NCBI RefSeq assembly: GCF_003719335.1
Contig: NZ_RIAS01000006.1
Span: 248,001 to 312,000, forward strand
Source of the DNA: Paenibacillus amylolyticus
GTDB taxonomy: Bacteria > Bacillota > Bacilli > Paenibacillales > Paenibacillaceae
DNA: 64,000 bases
Direction: 5' to 3'
Below are positions 25,885-35,111 of the stretch, one piece after another (position 1 is the first letter of the stretch; each line of letters begins with the position of its first letter). The notes under the pieces were generated by a model. It was not told where the DNA came from, did no database searches, and worked only from the letters and a program-made list of their open reading frames with translations. The position numbers and the translations under genes are program-made.

Positions 25885-27864
25885 TCAATCTTGTTCTTTA
25901 TTTTGATCCTTCTTCCCCTTCGGGATGCCATCCAGTCCATACACTTCATCATAAGCATCAAAAATTTTGCGTGCGATCGGGGAAGCACTGACCGATCCAA
26001 AACCGCCTTCCGGCACGATAACCGCTACAGCCAGTTTCGGTTTGTCTCTTGGAGCAAAAGCAATAAATACACCGTTCTCCTTTTTATTCGGTCCGGTTCC
26101 TTGCTCAGATGTTCCTGTCTTTCTGGCAAAATCATAAGGGAACCCGTCAAAGGAGCTTACTTTGGTCACCATACCCTTATGCACTTCGTTCCAGTGTGCA
26201 TCCGCAAACTGCACTTCATTAAGAACCTTTGGCTCAAACTTCTTCACCACATTGCCATCCGCATCCCGGATTTCCTTCACCAGGTGTGGCTCCATTCGTT
26301 TGCCCTTATTCGCCAGCATAGTGGTGTACTGTGCCAGCTGCATCGTGGTATATTTTGCTTGCTGACCAAAGGATGCAAACGCCAGACGTGTCAGAGCACT
26401 TTCTCGCCCCTCTCCCTCTCTGTACTCCAATCGGCCAAGAAATTCATTGGGCAGATCAATACCTGTGGACACACCTAAGCCAAAACTCTTCATGTATTCG
26501 TCCCATTTATCAATGCCCTTGTCTCCACCATATTTTTTTAACAACTGCTTGCCCACCATATCAATCATGAATGCATTGGATGATTTTTCGATAGCTCTCC
26601 GCGCAGTAATGTTTCCATTGTACGCCGAGTGTGAGTTCCTCACTTGCCGACCATCTTTGCCGAGTACAGCATAACCCTTATCATGATACGTCTGTCCTGC
26701 AGTGAACAGTCCTTCTTTTAGTCCAATGAGCACGCTGAGCGGTTTAATAACCGATCCCAGCAACACCACGGATTCGGCGTGACGCGGCTTCTTATCATTA
26801 GGCAGAAATGACTCTGTCGTTCCATTGCGGAATACAAATTTGATTTTGTCATAGTCCCAATCATTCGGGTCATAGTCCGGCATACTCGCCATGGCTACCA
26901 CATTACCTGTGTCGACTTCCATAGCTACGGCATAACCCGTAATCGCCTTTGGAAGCTTTCGTAATTCGTCCGTAATGGCTTTTTGTGCCGCGAGTTGAAT
27001 TTCCTTATTGATCGTCGAGATCAGACTGTACCCCTTCTCTGGTGGAGTCAGCTCCATTGTGCCTGTAGGCAGATTCCGAGAGTCAATATCAATGGATTGA
27101 TATCCGCTTCTTCCGCGAAGCTCCTGCTGATATTGCAGCTCCAGACCATCGAATCCAACTCTCTCATCCTGTGAATACACCAATCCTGGATCACGTTGAG
27201 AAGCCGATTGCTCTATGATCGTTTTGTATTGCCTCAATGCCCCTGCTCCCTTAAAGTCCCGTGTATAACCAATAACCTGCACAGCAACACGATCAGGGTC
27301 ATATCTCCGTACATTCTCTTCCAGCACCATAACGCCGGGATACTCCGTTTTTTTCTCTAGAAAAAAAGCAATTTCCTTGGTCGTCAGATCGGACTTAACC
27401 AGTCTTGGCACATAACCGAATGTCTTCTGATGATCCAGATCCAGTCTTTTAATAATCTCCTCTGCATCTGGCTGCTTCTCGTCTCCTGGATTGAATCGTT
27501 TGAAAATATCCGCAAGTTCATGGGCCAGTCCCTCGGCTTCCTGCCTGCGATCATCATTACGATAATCTTCATATAACAGCACATACAGTGACTGTACCGG
27601 CTCCGAATAAGCAAGCGCCACTTTCCCGGTCGCATCATAGATCGGGCCGCGCACCGGGGCTAGAGGGATATCTTTTGTATTGCGCGTGGATTCCATATAC
27701 GTCAGTTCAGGCCCTTCGACAAACTGCACAAACGCCAGTCGGAAGATCAAAACGCTGAATATGACAAAGGCTACGAAAAAAAACACATTCAGCCTTGCGC
27801 TGGAAGGTTTATTTACCGCTCTCTCGTCTTTGTTCGGCGGTTTATTTTTGAGTCGGTTAAACAT
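25885..27864 (-). CDS. Class B penicillin-binding protein (peptidoglycan D,D-transpeptidase), copy A
   Basis: Membrane-anchored cell-wall cross-linking enzyme of 659 residues. One membrane span at about 26-46 (LNVFFFVAFVIFSVLIFRLAF), a dimerisation/pedestal domain, then the transpeptidase domain. Active-site motifs: SVIK at 371-374, SSN at 428-430 and KTGT at 582-585. It is a close paralogue of the gene at 28217-30247. The C-terminal tail is Lys- and Glu-rich. The group looks like PBP2/PbpA-type elongation or sporulation PBPs; no RodA/FtsW partner is adjacent. It has its own terminator and follows the copy B terminator, so it is probably a separate transcript. Confidence 0.9.
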   Translation of the reverse strand: MFNRLKNKPPNKDERAVNKPSSARLNVFFFVAFVIFSVLIFRLAFVQFVEGPELTYMESTRNTKDIPLAPVRGPIYDATGKVALAYSEPVQSLYVLLYEDYRNDDRRQEAEGLAHELADIFKRFNPGDEKQPDAEEIIKRLDLDHQKTFGYVPRLVKSDLTTKEIAFFLEKKTEYPGVMVLEENVRRYDPDRVAVQVIGYTRDFKGAGALRQYKTIIEQSASQRDPGLVYSQDERVGFDGLELQYQQELRGRSGYQSIDIDSRNLPTGTMELTPPEKGYSLISTINKEIQLAAQKAITDELRKLPKAITGYAVAMEVDTGNVVAMASMPDYDPNDWDYDKIKFVFRNGTTESFLPNDKKPRHAESVVLLGSVIKPLSVLIGLKEGLFTAGQTYHDKGYAVLGKDGRQVRNSHSAYNGNITARRAIEKSSNAFMIDMVGKQLLKKYGGDKGIDKWDEYMKSFGLGVSTGIDLPNEFLGRLEYREGEGRESALTRLAFASFGQQAKYTTMQLAQYTTMLANKGKRMEPHLVKEIRDADGNVVKKFEPKVLNEVQFADAHWNEVHKGMVTKVSSFDGFPYDFARKTGTSEQGTGPNKKENGVFIAFAPRDKPKLAVAVIVPEGGFGSVSASPIARKIFDAYDEVYGLDGIPKGKKDQNKEQD

Positions 27865-28154
27865 ATGTCCCCTCTCCGTTCTTGTGCAAGTGTAAAAATG
27901 TAAAAGTTACGCTATCTATTCAAATCAAAACGTCATAACAGACACAAACAGACAACAGATCAAAATGGCAAACTCTCACCCCTTAAGTTTATCAAAAGCA
28001 GACTGTAACGTCTTTCTATTTTTGGTTACATTTTCGTAATATGATACTTTCATAAGTAATAAAACGTTATCCCATACTTACTCTAGATCCTGGCCAGCAC
28101 TCTGCCCTCTGTATATAACGTAATTCCATTGATTAGGTTACATAAAAAAGCAAC
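27865..28154. promoter_or_regulatory. Upstream region of PBP copy A
   Basis: AT-rich, no gene. On the minus strand TGTAAC and GTTACA form a spaced inverted repeat near 28001-28030. These resemble an ECF-type -35 element but the spacing to any -10 does not fit well, so I make no sigma assignment. Confidence 0.35.
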
Positions 28155-28184
28155 AAAAAAAGGCCCCCGTTCTGAGGGCCTTTT
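28155..28184 (-). terminator. Terminator of PBP copy B
   Basis: AAAAGGCCC and GGGCCTTTT arms with loop about CCGTTCTGA; a long A-run on the plus strand gives the U-tract for minus-strand transcription. Confidence 0.85.
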
Positions 28185-28216
28185 AGCGTATGGCGTGCAG
28201 GATCTCGATCACTGCA

Positions 28217-30247
28217 TTACTGCGTACTCGTTTCTGTTTCTTTATCTTTATTTTTTTTCGGAACGCCATCGAGGCCAAATTCCTGATCGTAAGCATCAAA
28301 GATCGCACGTGCAACCGGAGCGGCACTGTTGGAACCGAAGCCCCCCTCAGGGATCATGACAGCAACAGCCAGCTTTGGATTGTTACGGGGTGCATAAGCG
28401 ATAAATACCCCGTTATCCACCAACTTCCCTCCAATATTCTGTGTCGACGTACCTGTTTTTCTGGCAAAATCATAAGGGAAGCCGCCAAAAGCAGAAACCT
28501 CGGTAGCCATACCACGCTGTACCTCATTCCAGTATGCATCACTGAAGTCTGCTGTGCTGAGTACCTTCGGTTTCACCTTCTCCACCACATTGCCTTCCGA
28601 ATCCCGGAACTCTTTAACAAGCTGTGGTTCCATGCGTTTTCCTTTATTCGCAAGCATCACGGTATACTGCGCGAGCTGCATGGTTGTATATTTTCCTTGT
28701 TGTCCAAAGGAAGCATATGCTAGTTTGGTCAAGGAACTTTCCGTTTCATTTTCATATTCTTTACGCCCAGCCCATTCATTCGGCAAGTCTACTCCTGTTT
28801 TTATACCAAGACCAAACTGCTCCATGTATTTATCCCACACACCAACGCCCTTAGCACCATATCGTGCGTACAACTTCTTACCAACTTCGTCAATCATAAA
28901 TACGTTGGAGGAATGACGAATGGCGTCACGAGGGTACATGGCACCATAAACGTGCCCCGACGAGTTCTGTACGCGCCGGTTATCTCCGCCGAACGTAGTT
29001 GAACCTCGGTCGATATACACCGAGTTAGTGGTAAAGAAACCTTCCTTCAAACCGATCAATACACTAAGTGGTTTAATCGTTGAACCGAGCAATACGACGG
29101 ATTCTGCCCTTTTCTTGGAATCACTAGGCAGGAATCCCCGGATCGTACCATTCTGGTAAATATATTTAATTTTATCGTAATCTTCTGTGCTGATGCTGCC
29201 TGTTCTCCACACATTGGTATCGTAATCAGGCATACTGGCTGCAGCTACAACTTTCCCTGTATCCACTTCCATCGCTACGGCAAAGCCCGTTTTGGCATTG
29301 GGATGCAATCTGCCGGATACCGGATTACGATGCAACCAGCTTAGCTGATCCATAATTGCTTGCTCTGTTTTTACCTGCACATTTTTGTTGATGCTGGAGA
29401 TCAGATCATACCCTTTTTGCGGCGGGGTTGTACCCGCTACACCTTCAGGCAAGTTACGCAGATCAACGTCAACCGACGTATAACCACTTTTGCCCCGCAG
29501 CTTATCCTGATACTGCAGCTCCAGTCCATCAAATCCGACAAACTCATTCTCCGTGTAGACCAGACCTGGATCAGTCTGCGTTTTGTTTGCTTCATCCACT
29601 TCTTTATACTTGTTCAACGTTTTGGAGCTTTTGAATTTTTTTAAATAACCAATGGATTGAACGGCAACTGTATCCGGATCGTAGTATCGTACACTTTCTT
29701 CCACGATCTGAATGCCCTTGAATTCATCCTTATGCTGGAGAAAATAAGCAACCTCTCCTTCGGACAAATCACTCTTGATCAGACGTGGCATAAACCCATT
29801 GGCCTTGCGAGAATTCAGATCCATTTCCTCTATAATCTGATCCACGGTCAAGGATTCGGTATTGGGAGTTTTATACTTTTCAAAGACATCATGCAGACGC
29901 GCAGCCATCTCTTGAACTTCACCAATTTTCGGATTCGGCTGGCCATCCACATCCCCGTAGTTTTTGTACAATGTGAGATACAGGGACTGAATCGGCTTGG
30001 AATACGCCAGTTTCACTGTTCCCGTAGAGTCATAGATGGTTCCTCTCACCGGAGCAAGCGGCACATCCTTCGTAATGTTACTCGCTTCTTCCTGACTGAG
30101 CTCTGGTCCTTCGACGAACTGTAAAAAGGCCAAACGTACAATGATTACACTAAAAATAACAAAGGAAGCGAAGAAAAATACGTTCATCCGGTAGCTAAAA
30201 CGCCGTTTGTCCGCAAGTTCATCCTTCTCATTGGAATGCTTTTTCAT
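28217..30247 (-). CDS. Class B penicillin-binding protein (peptidoglycan D,D-transpeptidase), copy B
   Basis: Paralogue of copy A, 676 residues. Membrane span at about 21-41, then pedestal and transpeptidase domains. Active-site motifs: STIK at 389-392, SSN at 446-448 and KTGT at 597-600. Compared with copy A it has a short insertion near 304-318 (HRNPVSGRLHPNAK) and near 348-356. It lies 108 bp after the CvpA/transglutaminase gene on the same strand, so it may share that transcript. Long shared runs such as FGQQ.KYTTMQLAQYT show that the two arose by duplication. Confidence 0.9.
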   Translation of the reverse strand: MKKHSNEKDELADKRRFSYRMNVFFFASFVIFSVIIVRLAFLQFVEGPELSQEEASNITKDVPLAPVRGTIYDSTGTVKLAYSKPIQSLYLTLYKNYGDVDGQPNPKIGEVQEMAARLHDVFEKYKTPNTESLTVDQIIEEMDLNSRKANGFMPRLIKSDLSEGEVAYFLQHKDEFKGIQIVEESVRYYDPDTVAVQSIGYLKKFKSSKTLNKYKEVDEANKTQTDPGLVYTENEFVGFDGLELQYQDKLRGKSGYTSVDVDLRNLPEGVAGTTPPQKGYDLISSINKNVQVKTEQAIMDQLSWLHRNPVSGRLHPNAKTGFAVAMEVDTGKVVAAASMPDYDTNVWRTGSISTEDYDKIKYIYQNGTIRGFLPSDSKKRAESVVLLGSTIKPLSVLIGLKEGFFTTNSVYIDRGSTTFGGDNRRVQNSSGHVYGAMYPRDAIRHSSNVFMIDEVGKKLYARYGAKGVGVWDKYMEQFGLGIKTGVDLPNEWAGRKEYENETESSLTKLAYASFGQQGKYTTMQLAQYTVMLANKGKRMEPQLVKEFRDSEGNVVEKVKPKVLSTADFSDAYWNEVQRGMATEVSAFGGFPYDFARKTGTSTQNIGGKLVDNGVFIAYAPRNNPKLAVAVMIPEGGFGSNSAAPVARAIFDAYDQEFGLDGVPKKNKDKETETSTQ

Positions 30248-30355
30248 TCATCCTACCTCTTTCATGACTTGATGCATACCGCAGAACGTTAACTTCCCGG
30301 CATGATAACCTGGCAACGTCGTCATATTCCGAACCATATCCGTGTCCGGTGTATA

Positions 30356-31501
30356 TCAAGCTGACTGATCTTTCAGATGCGTGTCGGCAAAGTTAGGTGG
30401 GTTAAACCAATCTCCGCTGATGGCCCACGTTGGATCAAGCGGAACCCAGCGATTAGAATTACTCAAATAGACTTCATTCCAAGCATGAGGGCCGTAACCT
30501 CCCTGACCGTTATACCCCAGACCTGTAACAACCTTCACATCAAGCCCCTGGGAACGAGCCATCACTGCGTAGAGGCGGGCATAATCGATACATACCCCTT
30601 TGCGTGTATCAAAGGTATTCTGCGGGGTCTGTTCATGCCATATTCCTCTCTGCTCATAATCATCGACTTTTCCGTAGTCGTATTGAATCCGGGTGCCAAC
30701 CCAGTCATACAGAGCTCTGGCTTTTGCCTCATCCGTCGATTTCCCTTTGACAATCTCCTGCGCAGCTTGCTCAATATCGGCCGGAATATTGTGGTCAATC
30801 ACCTCATACTTCCGTTGCAGAATACTTCCAAGTTCCTTCTGCACAGCCTGCGTAAATACCGGAAGCTTGTCCTTGATAAACGTACCAGACAAAGGCTCAA
30901 TCACCGATTTTGCCCCCTGCATATAGATCGGGGACGCCTCCACATAACGGCTGAACATACTGCCCGGATATAAACTGACGATCATGAACAATATAGCAAT
31001 CACCATGATTCCTCGGACTGAACCGATGACCGTCCCGATCACTGCGCCTGTCAGCCGGCTAAAAATCCCTTTTGGTGCAGCTTGCTCATCTCCTGCATGT
31101 CTTCTGCGAAATATGAAGGATGTTAAAAATCCAAGAATCATGCGAATCAAGCCGTAACTCAGTACAAATATTACGGCAAATCGCATCAGCGGGAAATCCG
31201 CAATTGCTGTAACCAGCGTATAATACAACTGTTCCCACCGGTTCAACTCACGGTTAGGCATAGCCGAAGCATGTACAGACAACCATTGCTGTACATAAGG
31301 CGCAAGCCATAACGTCAGACCGATGGATAACAGAATACCAATGACCGCCATAATACCGTCCATCAGGAAACCAAAGAGTCTCCCCGCAGAACGTGAAGCC
31401 CCTCTGGACCATCCCTGTAATAAGGATGCTGCTACGATCAATAGCAACAAAATGGTAATCCCATTTAACTCCTTCAGGCTGTCCAGCCAAGTTTGCAGCA
31501 C
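30356..31501 (-). CDS. CvpA-like membrane domain fused to transglutaminase-like domain
   Basis: Protein of 381 residues. Four predicted spans at about 15-33, 46-70, 108-131 and 150-178, with WSRGASR after the first and SVRGIM in the fourth, as in CvpA/colicin-V-production proteins. The rest (180-381) is a transglutaminase-like core with the triad Cys304 (KGVCIDYARL), His339 (GPHAWNEV) and Asp356 (PLDPTWA). Predicted topology puts the catalytic domain outside. Such domains may be proteases, amidases or cross-linking enzymes; the substrate is unknown. It sits between a small membrane protein (21 bp gap) and a class B PBP gene, suggesting a cell-envelope role. Confidence 0.82.
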   Translation of the reverse strand: MLQTWLDSLKELNGITILLLLIVAASLLQGWSRGASRSAGRLFGFLMDGIMAVIGILLSIGLTLWLAPYVQQWLSVHASAMPNRELNRWEQLYYTLVTAIADFPLMRFAVIFVLSYGLIRMILGFLTSFIFRRRHAGDEQAAPKGIFSRLTGAVIGTVIGSVRGIMVIAILFMIVSLYPGSMFSRYVEASPIYMQGAKSVIEPLSGTFIKDKLPVFTQAVQKELGSILQRKYEVIDHNIPADIEQAAQEIVKGKSTDEAKARALYDWVGTRIQYDYGKVDDYEQRGIWHEQTPQNTFDTRKGVCIDYARLYAVMARSQGLDVKVVTGLGYNGQGGYGPHAWNEVYLSNSNRWVPLDPTWAISGDWFNPPNFADTHLKDQSA

Positions 31502-31522
31502 GTCTTCATTCCTCCTTTATAA

Positions 31523-31978
31523 CTACGAAGCAGGTGCTGTTTTGTTTTTTTGTGCCTGTTCGACAAATGTGCGGATCGTTTCGTTGCCCATCTTCCATTC
31601 TCCAAGCGAAATGCCGCGGAACGTCACATCGACTTTATCCGACTTCGTGCTACCCTTAAGCTCAACATTAGGACTGGTTATCGTAAACTCACCATTTTGT
31701 CCGGCCGAATAGGTTGCTTTGGAAGCTTCCTTGAGCATGATGCTTGTTGCTTCTTTCTTGAGTGTGTCCATCGTGCTGGACTGCACGTCTGTGACGGTTT
31801 GTTTGATCTGTTCAATGGAGATGCCGCTGTATATCAGCAGAGCCGCAATAATGATGATGGCAATCGCCCATTTTAACATCGTTTTGACCACATTCAGAAC
31901 AAAGAACAAAATGATCAGCGCAACGACGATCACCAGCCAGTTCTGCATCACAAACTCTTTGATTACTTCTATGTTCAT
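31523..31978 (-). CDS. Hypothetical membrane protein upstream of the transglutaminase-like gene
   Basis: Protein of 151 residues that I cannot assign. Two adjacent hydrophobic stretches (about 13-30 and 35-50) form a hairpin in the membrane or one long anchor. The remaining 100 residues are hydrophilic with a beta-rich segment (FTITSPNVELKGSTKSDKVDV). It starts a likely operon with the CvpA/transglutaminase gene. No catalytic motif is visible. Confidence 0.75.
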   Translation of the reverse strand: MNIEVIKEFVMQNWLVIVVALIILFFVLNVVKTMLKWAIAIIIIAALLIYSGISIEQIKQTVTDVQSSTMDTLKKEATSIMLKEASKATYSAGQNGEFTITSPNVELKGSTKSDKVDVTFRGISLGEWKMGNETIRTFVEQAQKNKTAPAS

Positions 31979-32121
31979 GATTACACCTTCCGAATTAGAA
32001 TTAATTCATGACTTCCCGAATATTATACATGATTTCCGAACCTGCTGTCAGCTAAGCCCTCTCCGGCAAAAATAAACGGTCTAAGTTCGTCCTGCGGGGC
32101 GTACAAGTAGTACCATGAGGA

Positions 32122-32147
32122 TTCGTCCGACGAACGTGGACACGTTC
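32122..32147 (+). promoter_or_regulatory. Overlapping palindromes before the MFS gene
   Basis: TTCGTCCGACGAA (32122-32134) overlaps GAACGTGGACACGTTC (32132-32147, 7 bp arms around GA). They lie about 50 bp before the start codon, a position fit for an operator. Confidence 0.5.
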
Positions 32148-32192
32148 AAGACCTGTGTACAAACAGGCATCGCCTAACAAGGAGGGGCTCTA

Positions 32193-33410
32193 GTGAAAAC
32201 GGCCATCTGGCTATACCTGTTTTTGTTTCTAGCTGTGTTTGATCTGCATGCCCAGTATCCCATTCTGACGCCGTTTGCGATATCGCTCGGTGCGGCTCCA
32301 ACCTTTATCGGCTGGATGATGGGCATCTATTCCCTAACCCATCTGCCTGGCAATCTGATTGCCGGGACACAGATTGATAAACATGGGAGCCGTCGATATA
32401 TTGTGTTCAGTCTGGTAGGTGCGGGGTTCATCCTGCTTCTACAGGCTCATATTCATACCCCTTGGCAACTACTCGCGCTACGCTCCATCAGTGGCTTTGT
32501 ATTAGCCTTTCTGTCTCCGGCATGTCTGGCCCTGCTCGCTCAACTCTCCAATGACCCGGTGAAGCAAGGAAAATACATGTCGGGTCACGGTGTCGTGCAC
32601 ACGCTGGCTTCTGTGGTGTCACCCGCTGCAGGTGCGATTATCGTAGGTGCCATGGGCTTCTCCGCCACCTTCTCCAGTCTCGGCTATCTGCTCATCCTGA
32701 CAGGTGTCATTGCACTGCTCACCATGCCGCGAGGCCTAGTTCGCCAGCCGCAGCTATTGACGGAACCCGCAAAACCTGGCCTTGCGCCTTCCGGCTCCGC
32801 TAAAGCTACCTCTGATCCCACGCCAGCAGATGTGCCAAAAGCATTCCTGCCCGTTTCCTGGCGTTATTTCATGCTGCCCCTGGTCATTGCCTGCGCTCAA
32901 GGTATTCTATTTTTCGAATTACCGCTGCGGGGAGGCGGACACTCCTCCATGATGTCGACGGGTTTACTGTTTTCAATCATTAGCATCGGTGCGCTCTTTA
33001 CGCTCAGCATGCTGTTTCTTAACCGTTATTCGCCCAAACTGCGTTTAGTTGCTGGTGTGCTGCTGATGTCCTTGAGCTTTTTTGCAATGGCAGCCATTCC
33101 TCAAATTTCGTTATCCATTGTGTTATTTGTGCTCGGGATGTCCAAAGGCATCATTTTTCCCGCGATGGCTACACTTTTTATTCACTTAAGCGGCGGCAGC
33201 AAGCTTGGGCGTATTTTCTCTCTGCAATCGATTGCCACCTCTATTGGTTCGTTTATTGGTCCGATTACAGCTGGACAGCTGAGGCTGGGCGTATCCCCTT
33301 ATTTCATTGCTTTTATTTTGCTGATGATTGGCATCTTGCTGCTCCCCTATTATACGTCCAGACATACTGCCCCGCTCTCATCTTCCGATGCGAATAGCAT
33401 CCTGGGGTGA
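32193..33410 (+). CDS. MFS transporter
   Basis: Major facilitator superfamily protein of 405 residues with 12 predicted spans and a long central loop (about 185-215, Pro- and Lys-rich). The loop between spans 2 and 3 reads GTQIDKHGSRRY, a form of the MFS motif GxxxDrxGrr, supporting a proton-coupled exporter. Substrate unknown. It starts with GTG at 32193 after AAGGAGGGG. It is divergent from the small membrane protein at 31978 and has a palindromic pair upstream. Confidence 0.87.
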   Translation: MKTAIWLYLFLFLAVFDLHAQYPILTPFAISLGAAPTFIGWMMGIYSLTHLPGNLIAGTQIDKHGSRRYIVFSLVGAGFILLLQAHIHTPWQLLALRSISGFVLAFLSPACLALLAQLSNDPVKQGKYMSGHGVVHTLASVVSPAAGAIIVGAMGFSATFSSLGYLLILTGVIALLTMPRGLVRQPQLLTEPAKPGLAPSGSAKATSDPTPADVPKAFLPVSWRYFMLPLVIACAQGILFFELPLRGGGHSSMMSTGLLFSIISIGALFTLSMLFLNRYSPKLRLVAGVLLMSLSFFAMAAIPQISLSIVLFVLGMSKGIIFPAMATLFIHLSGGSKLGRIFSLQSIATSIGSFIGPITAGQLRLGVSPYFIAFILLMIGILLLPYYTSRHTAPLSSSDANSILG

Positions 33411-33530
33411 AGCATCTAAGCTTGTCCTGACCAACTTATTCGTTAGAGCCTTCTCAAGTACAATTTAAACTTTGCATCATTCCCCCATTTCCAGATACAC
33501 TATAAGTACATTCAGTCGATTTTCGCTGTA

Positions 33531-33548
33531 ACATTTCCCGGGGAATGT
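33531..33548 (+). promoter_or_regulatory. Palindrome ahead of the Toprim gene
   Basis: ACATTTCCCGGGGAATGT is an 18 bp inverted repeat with one mismatched pair, 33 bp before the start codon. The binding protein is unknown. Confidence 0.4.
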
Positions 33549-33580
33549 CGACATCAGCTCTCGAATCAGGGGTGAATACG

Positions 33581-33928
33581 ATGCCTATTCATGTCATTGT
33601 GGAAGGTAAGAATGATCGCAGTAAACTCAAACGTTTAGTGGGGCCAGAGATCAATATTTTGTGCACATTCGGAACGCTGAACTCCCTTAAACTAGAGACA
33701 CTTCGCAAACAAGTGGGATATGATGAAGTTTATTTATTCATGGACAATGACAGCTCAGGCAAAAAAATAAGAGGTGTACTGCGCGACGCCTTTCCCGATG
33801 CGGTACAAATGTACACCAGGCGTGGGTACGCAGGGGTTGAAGGCACACCTGATGAATACATCATCTCGCAATTAGAGAAGGCCGGACTGGAGGAATATAT
33901 CCAGTATCCTGACGAACCTTCCTATTAA
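33581..33928 (+). CDS. Small stand-alone Toprim domain protein (YusF-like)
   Basis: Cytoplasmic protein of 115 residues that is essentially one Toprim domain, the metal-binding fold shared by RNase M5, primases and topoisomerases. The catalytic Glu is in VEGKNDRSKL and the acidic pair is in FMDNDSSGKK. It resembles Bacillus YusF; the nucleic-acid substrate is unknown. The ATG at 33581 is six bases after AGGGGTG; the ATG at 33545 lies at the end of a palindrome and lacks an RBS. Confidence 0.85.
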   Translation: MPIHVIVEGKNDRSKLKRLVGPEINILCTFGTLNSLKLETLRKQVGYDEVYLFMDNDSSGKKIRGVLRDAFPDAVQMYTRRGYAGVEGTPDEYIISQLEKAGLEEYIQYPDEPSY

Positions 33929-33941
33929 AAAGAACAACGAC

Positions 33942-33984
33942 AAAAAGGCTGTTCCTGGTTAAAGCAACCAGAGACAGCCTTTTC
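33942..33984. terminator. Bidirectional terminator between the Toprim gene and sco
   Basis: AAAAGGCTGT pairs with ACAGCCTTTT, with inner stem CTGGTT/AACCAG and loop AAAGC. It lies between convergent genes. Confidence 0.9.
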
Positions 33985-34014
33985 TAAAGACTTAGTGCCT
34001 AACATTTTACATTG

Positions 34015-34632
34015 TTATTCTTTAATCAGCCTGCGAATGTCCTCGGCAATGACTTCCGGCTGTACATCTTCGGTATTAAAAGCGTTATACACCTTGCGCA
34101 GCTGGTTATTCTCATCCACCAGACCAATCATGTTCATATGGGCAAAATCATCCTTATTCTCGCCTTCGATCAGAATCTGAAACGATTCTTTGGCTAACTG
34201 CTTGGTTTTATCCATATCCCCACGCAGGAAATACCAGCCAGAATAATCCGCGTGGAAACGGTCGGCGAACGTTTTGATCTTCTCTCTTGTATCCACTTTT
34301 GGGTCGAAGGAAATCGATACAAAGGATGCCTTATCTCCGAAAGTTCCATCTTCTTTCAACAAGTCCTGCACCTGAGACAGTGTAAATGTCGTAATCGGGC
34401 AAACATCAGGGCAACTGGTGAAATAAAAGTAGAACAATCGCACTTTGCCCTGCGTATCCGCCAGCGATACGTTACGACCATCCACATTTTCCATGGAAAA
34501 CGATTGGATCTCCCGAATCTCGGGTAATTTCTCTTGGCTGGCAAATGCCGTGTTCCACATTAAATACACCGCCATAATCAGTGCAATACCGAGCAAAATC
34601 CATGTCCATTTGTATTTCTTAATGACCTGCAT
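34015..34632 (-). CDS. SCO1/SenC family copper protein
   Basis: Membrane-anchored thioredoxin-fold protein of 205 residues that delivers copper to, or reduces, the CuA site of cytochrome oxidase on the outer face. One N-terminal span (about 10-27), then CPDVC with Cys74 and Cys78, and His165 in DDFAHMN: the complete copper-binding set. The ATG at 34632 lies six bases after GGAAGGG; the upstream in-frame ATG at 34677 lacks an RBS. It fits with ctaA in this window as part of aa3 oxidase maturation. Confidence 0.9.
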   Translation of the reverse strand: MQVIKKYKWTWILLGIALIMAVYLMWNTAFASQEKLPEIREIQSFSMENVDGRNVSLADTQGKVRLFYFYFTSCPDVCPITTFTLSQVQDLLKEDGTFGDKASFVSISFDPKVDTREKIKTFADRFHADYSGWYFLRGDMDKTKQLAKESFQILIEGENKDDFAHMNMIGLVDENNQLRKVYNAFNTEDVQPEVIAEDIRRLIKE

Positions 34633-35111
34633 CCTTTTCCCTTCCCCCCAACAATATACTAGTGAATACGCATACATATTTAATCCATAAAACCCTCTGT
34701 TAAGCTTCCTTAGCTTTCTGATACAAAATGATTTCGTTTAGCGCGCTAAGTTAAATCTACGTTATCATTTCGGCCAAGGGATACATATGTATAATACAGT
34801 GCCTTCATTGCGGGACTGCGGGACATATCTTGTCTTATAACAAGGTCGTTGTTTACAAAATATGTCTCATCGCGACATGTTTATTGAAGCAGCCACGCGA
34901 CTTCCGATATAAATTTTATCACAATAACCAAGGGAATAGTTTGACAATGTTCGTACATTTGTTGGGAAATGAACAGATTGTTCCCAGCGCTCAGCAGGTT
35001 TTGCATCCATACAGGTGGATAATATACACTATATATGGGCATCACCTAGATAGAGAAGGTTAATAATCTGATAACGATACACTGACGATACACCTTATAA
35101 AGGAGAGATTT
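34633..35111. other. Non-coding region between sco and yfhP with a palindrome
   Basis: A 479 bp stretch without a credible gene. TTAGCGCGCTAA at 34738-34749 is a perfect 12 bp palindrome. Small hairpin CTTGT/ACAAG near 34831-34846. Promoters of the two divergent genes must lie here but I cannot place them firmly. Confidence 0.45.

Noticed and set aside
28001-28030. ECF sigma (sigma-M/X-like) promoter before PBP copy A
   Set aside because: A TGTAAC element is present, but no CGTC-type -10 lies at 16-17 bp.
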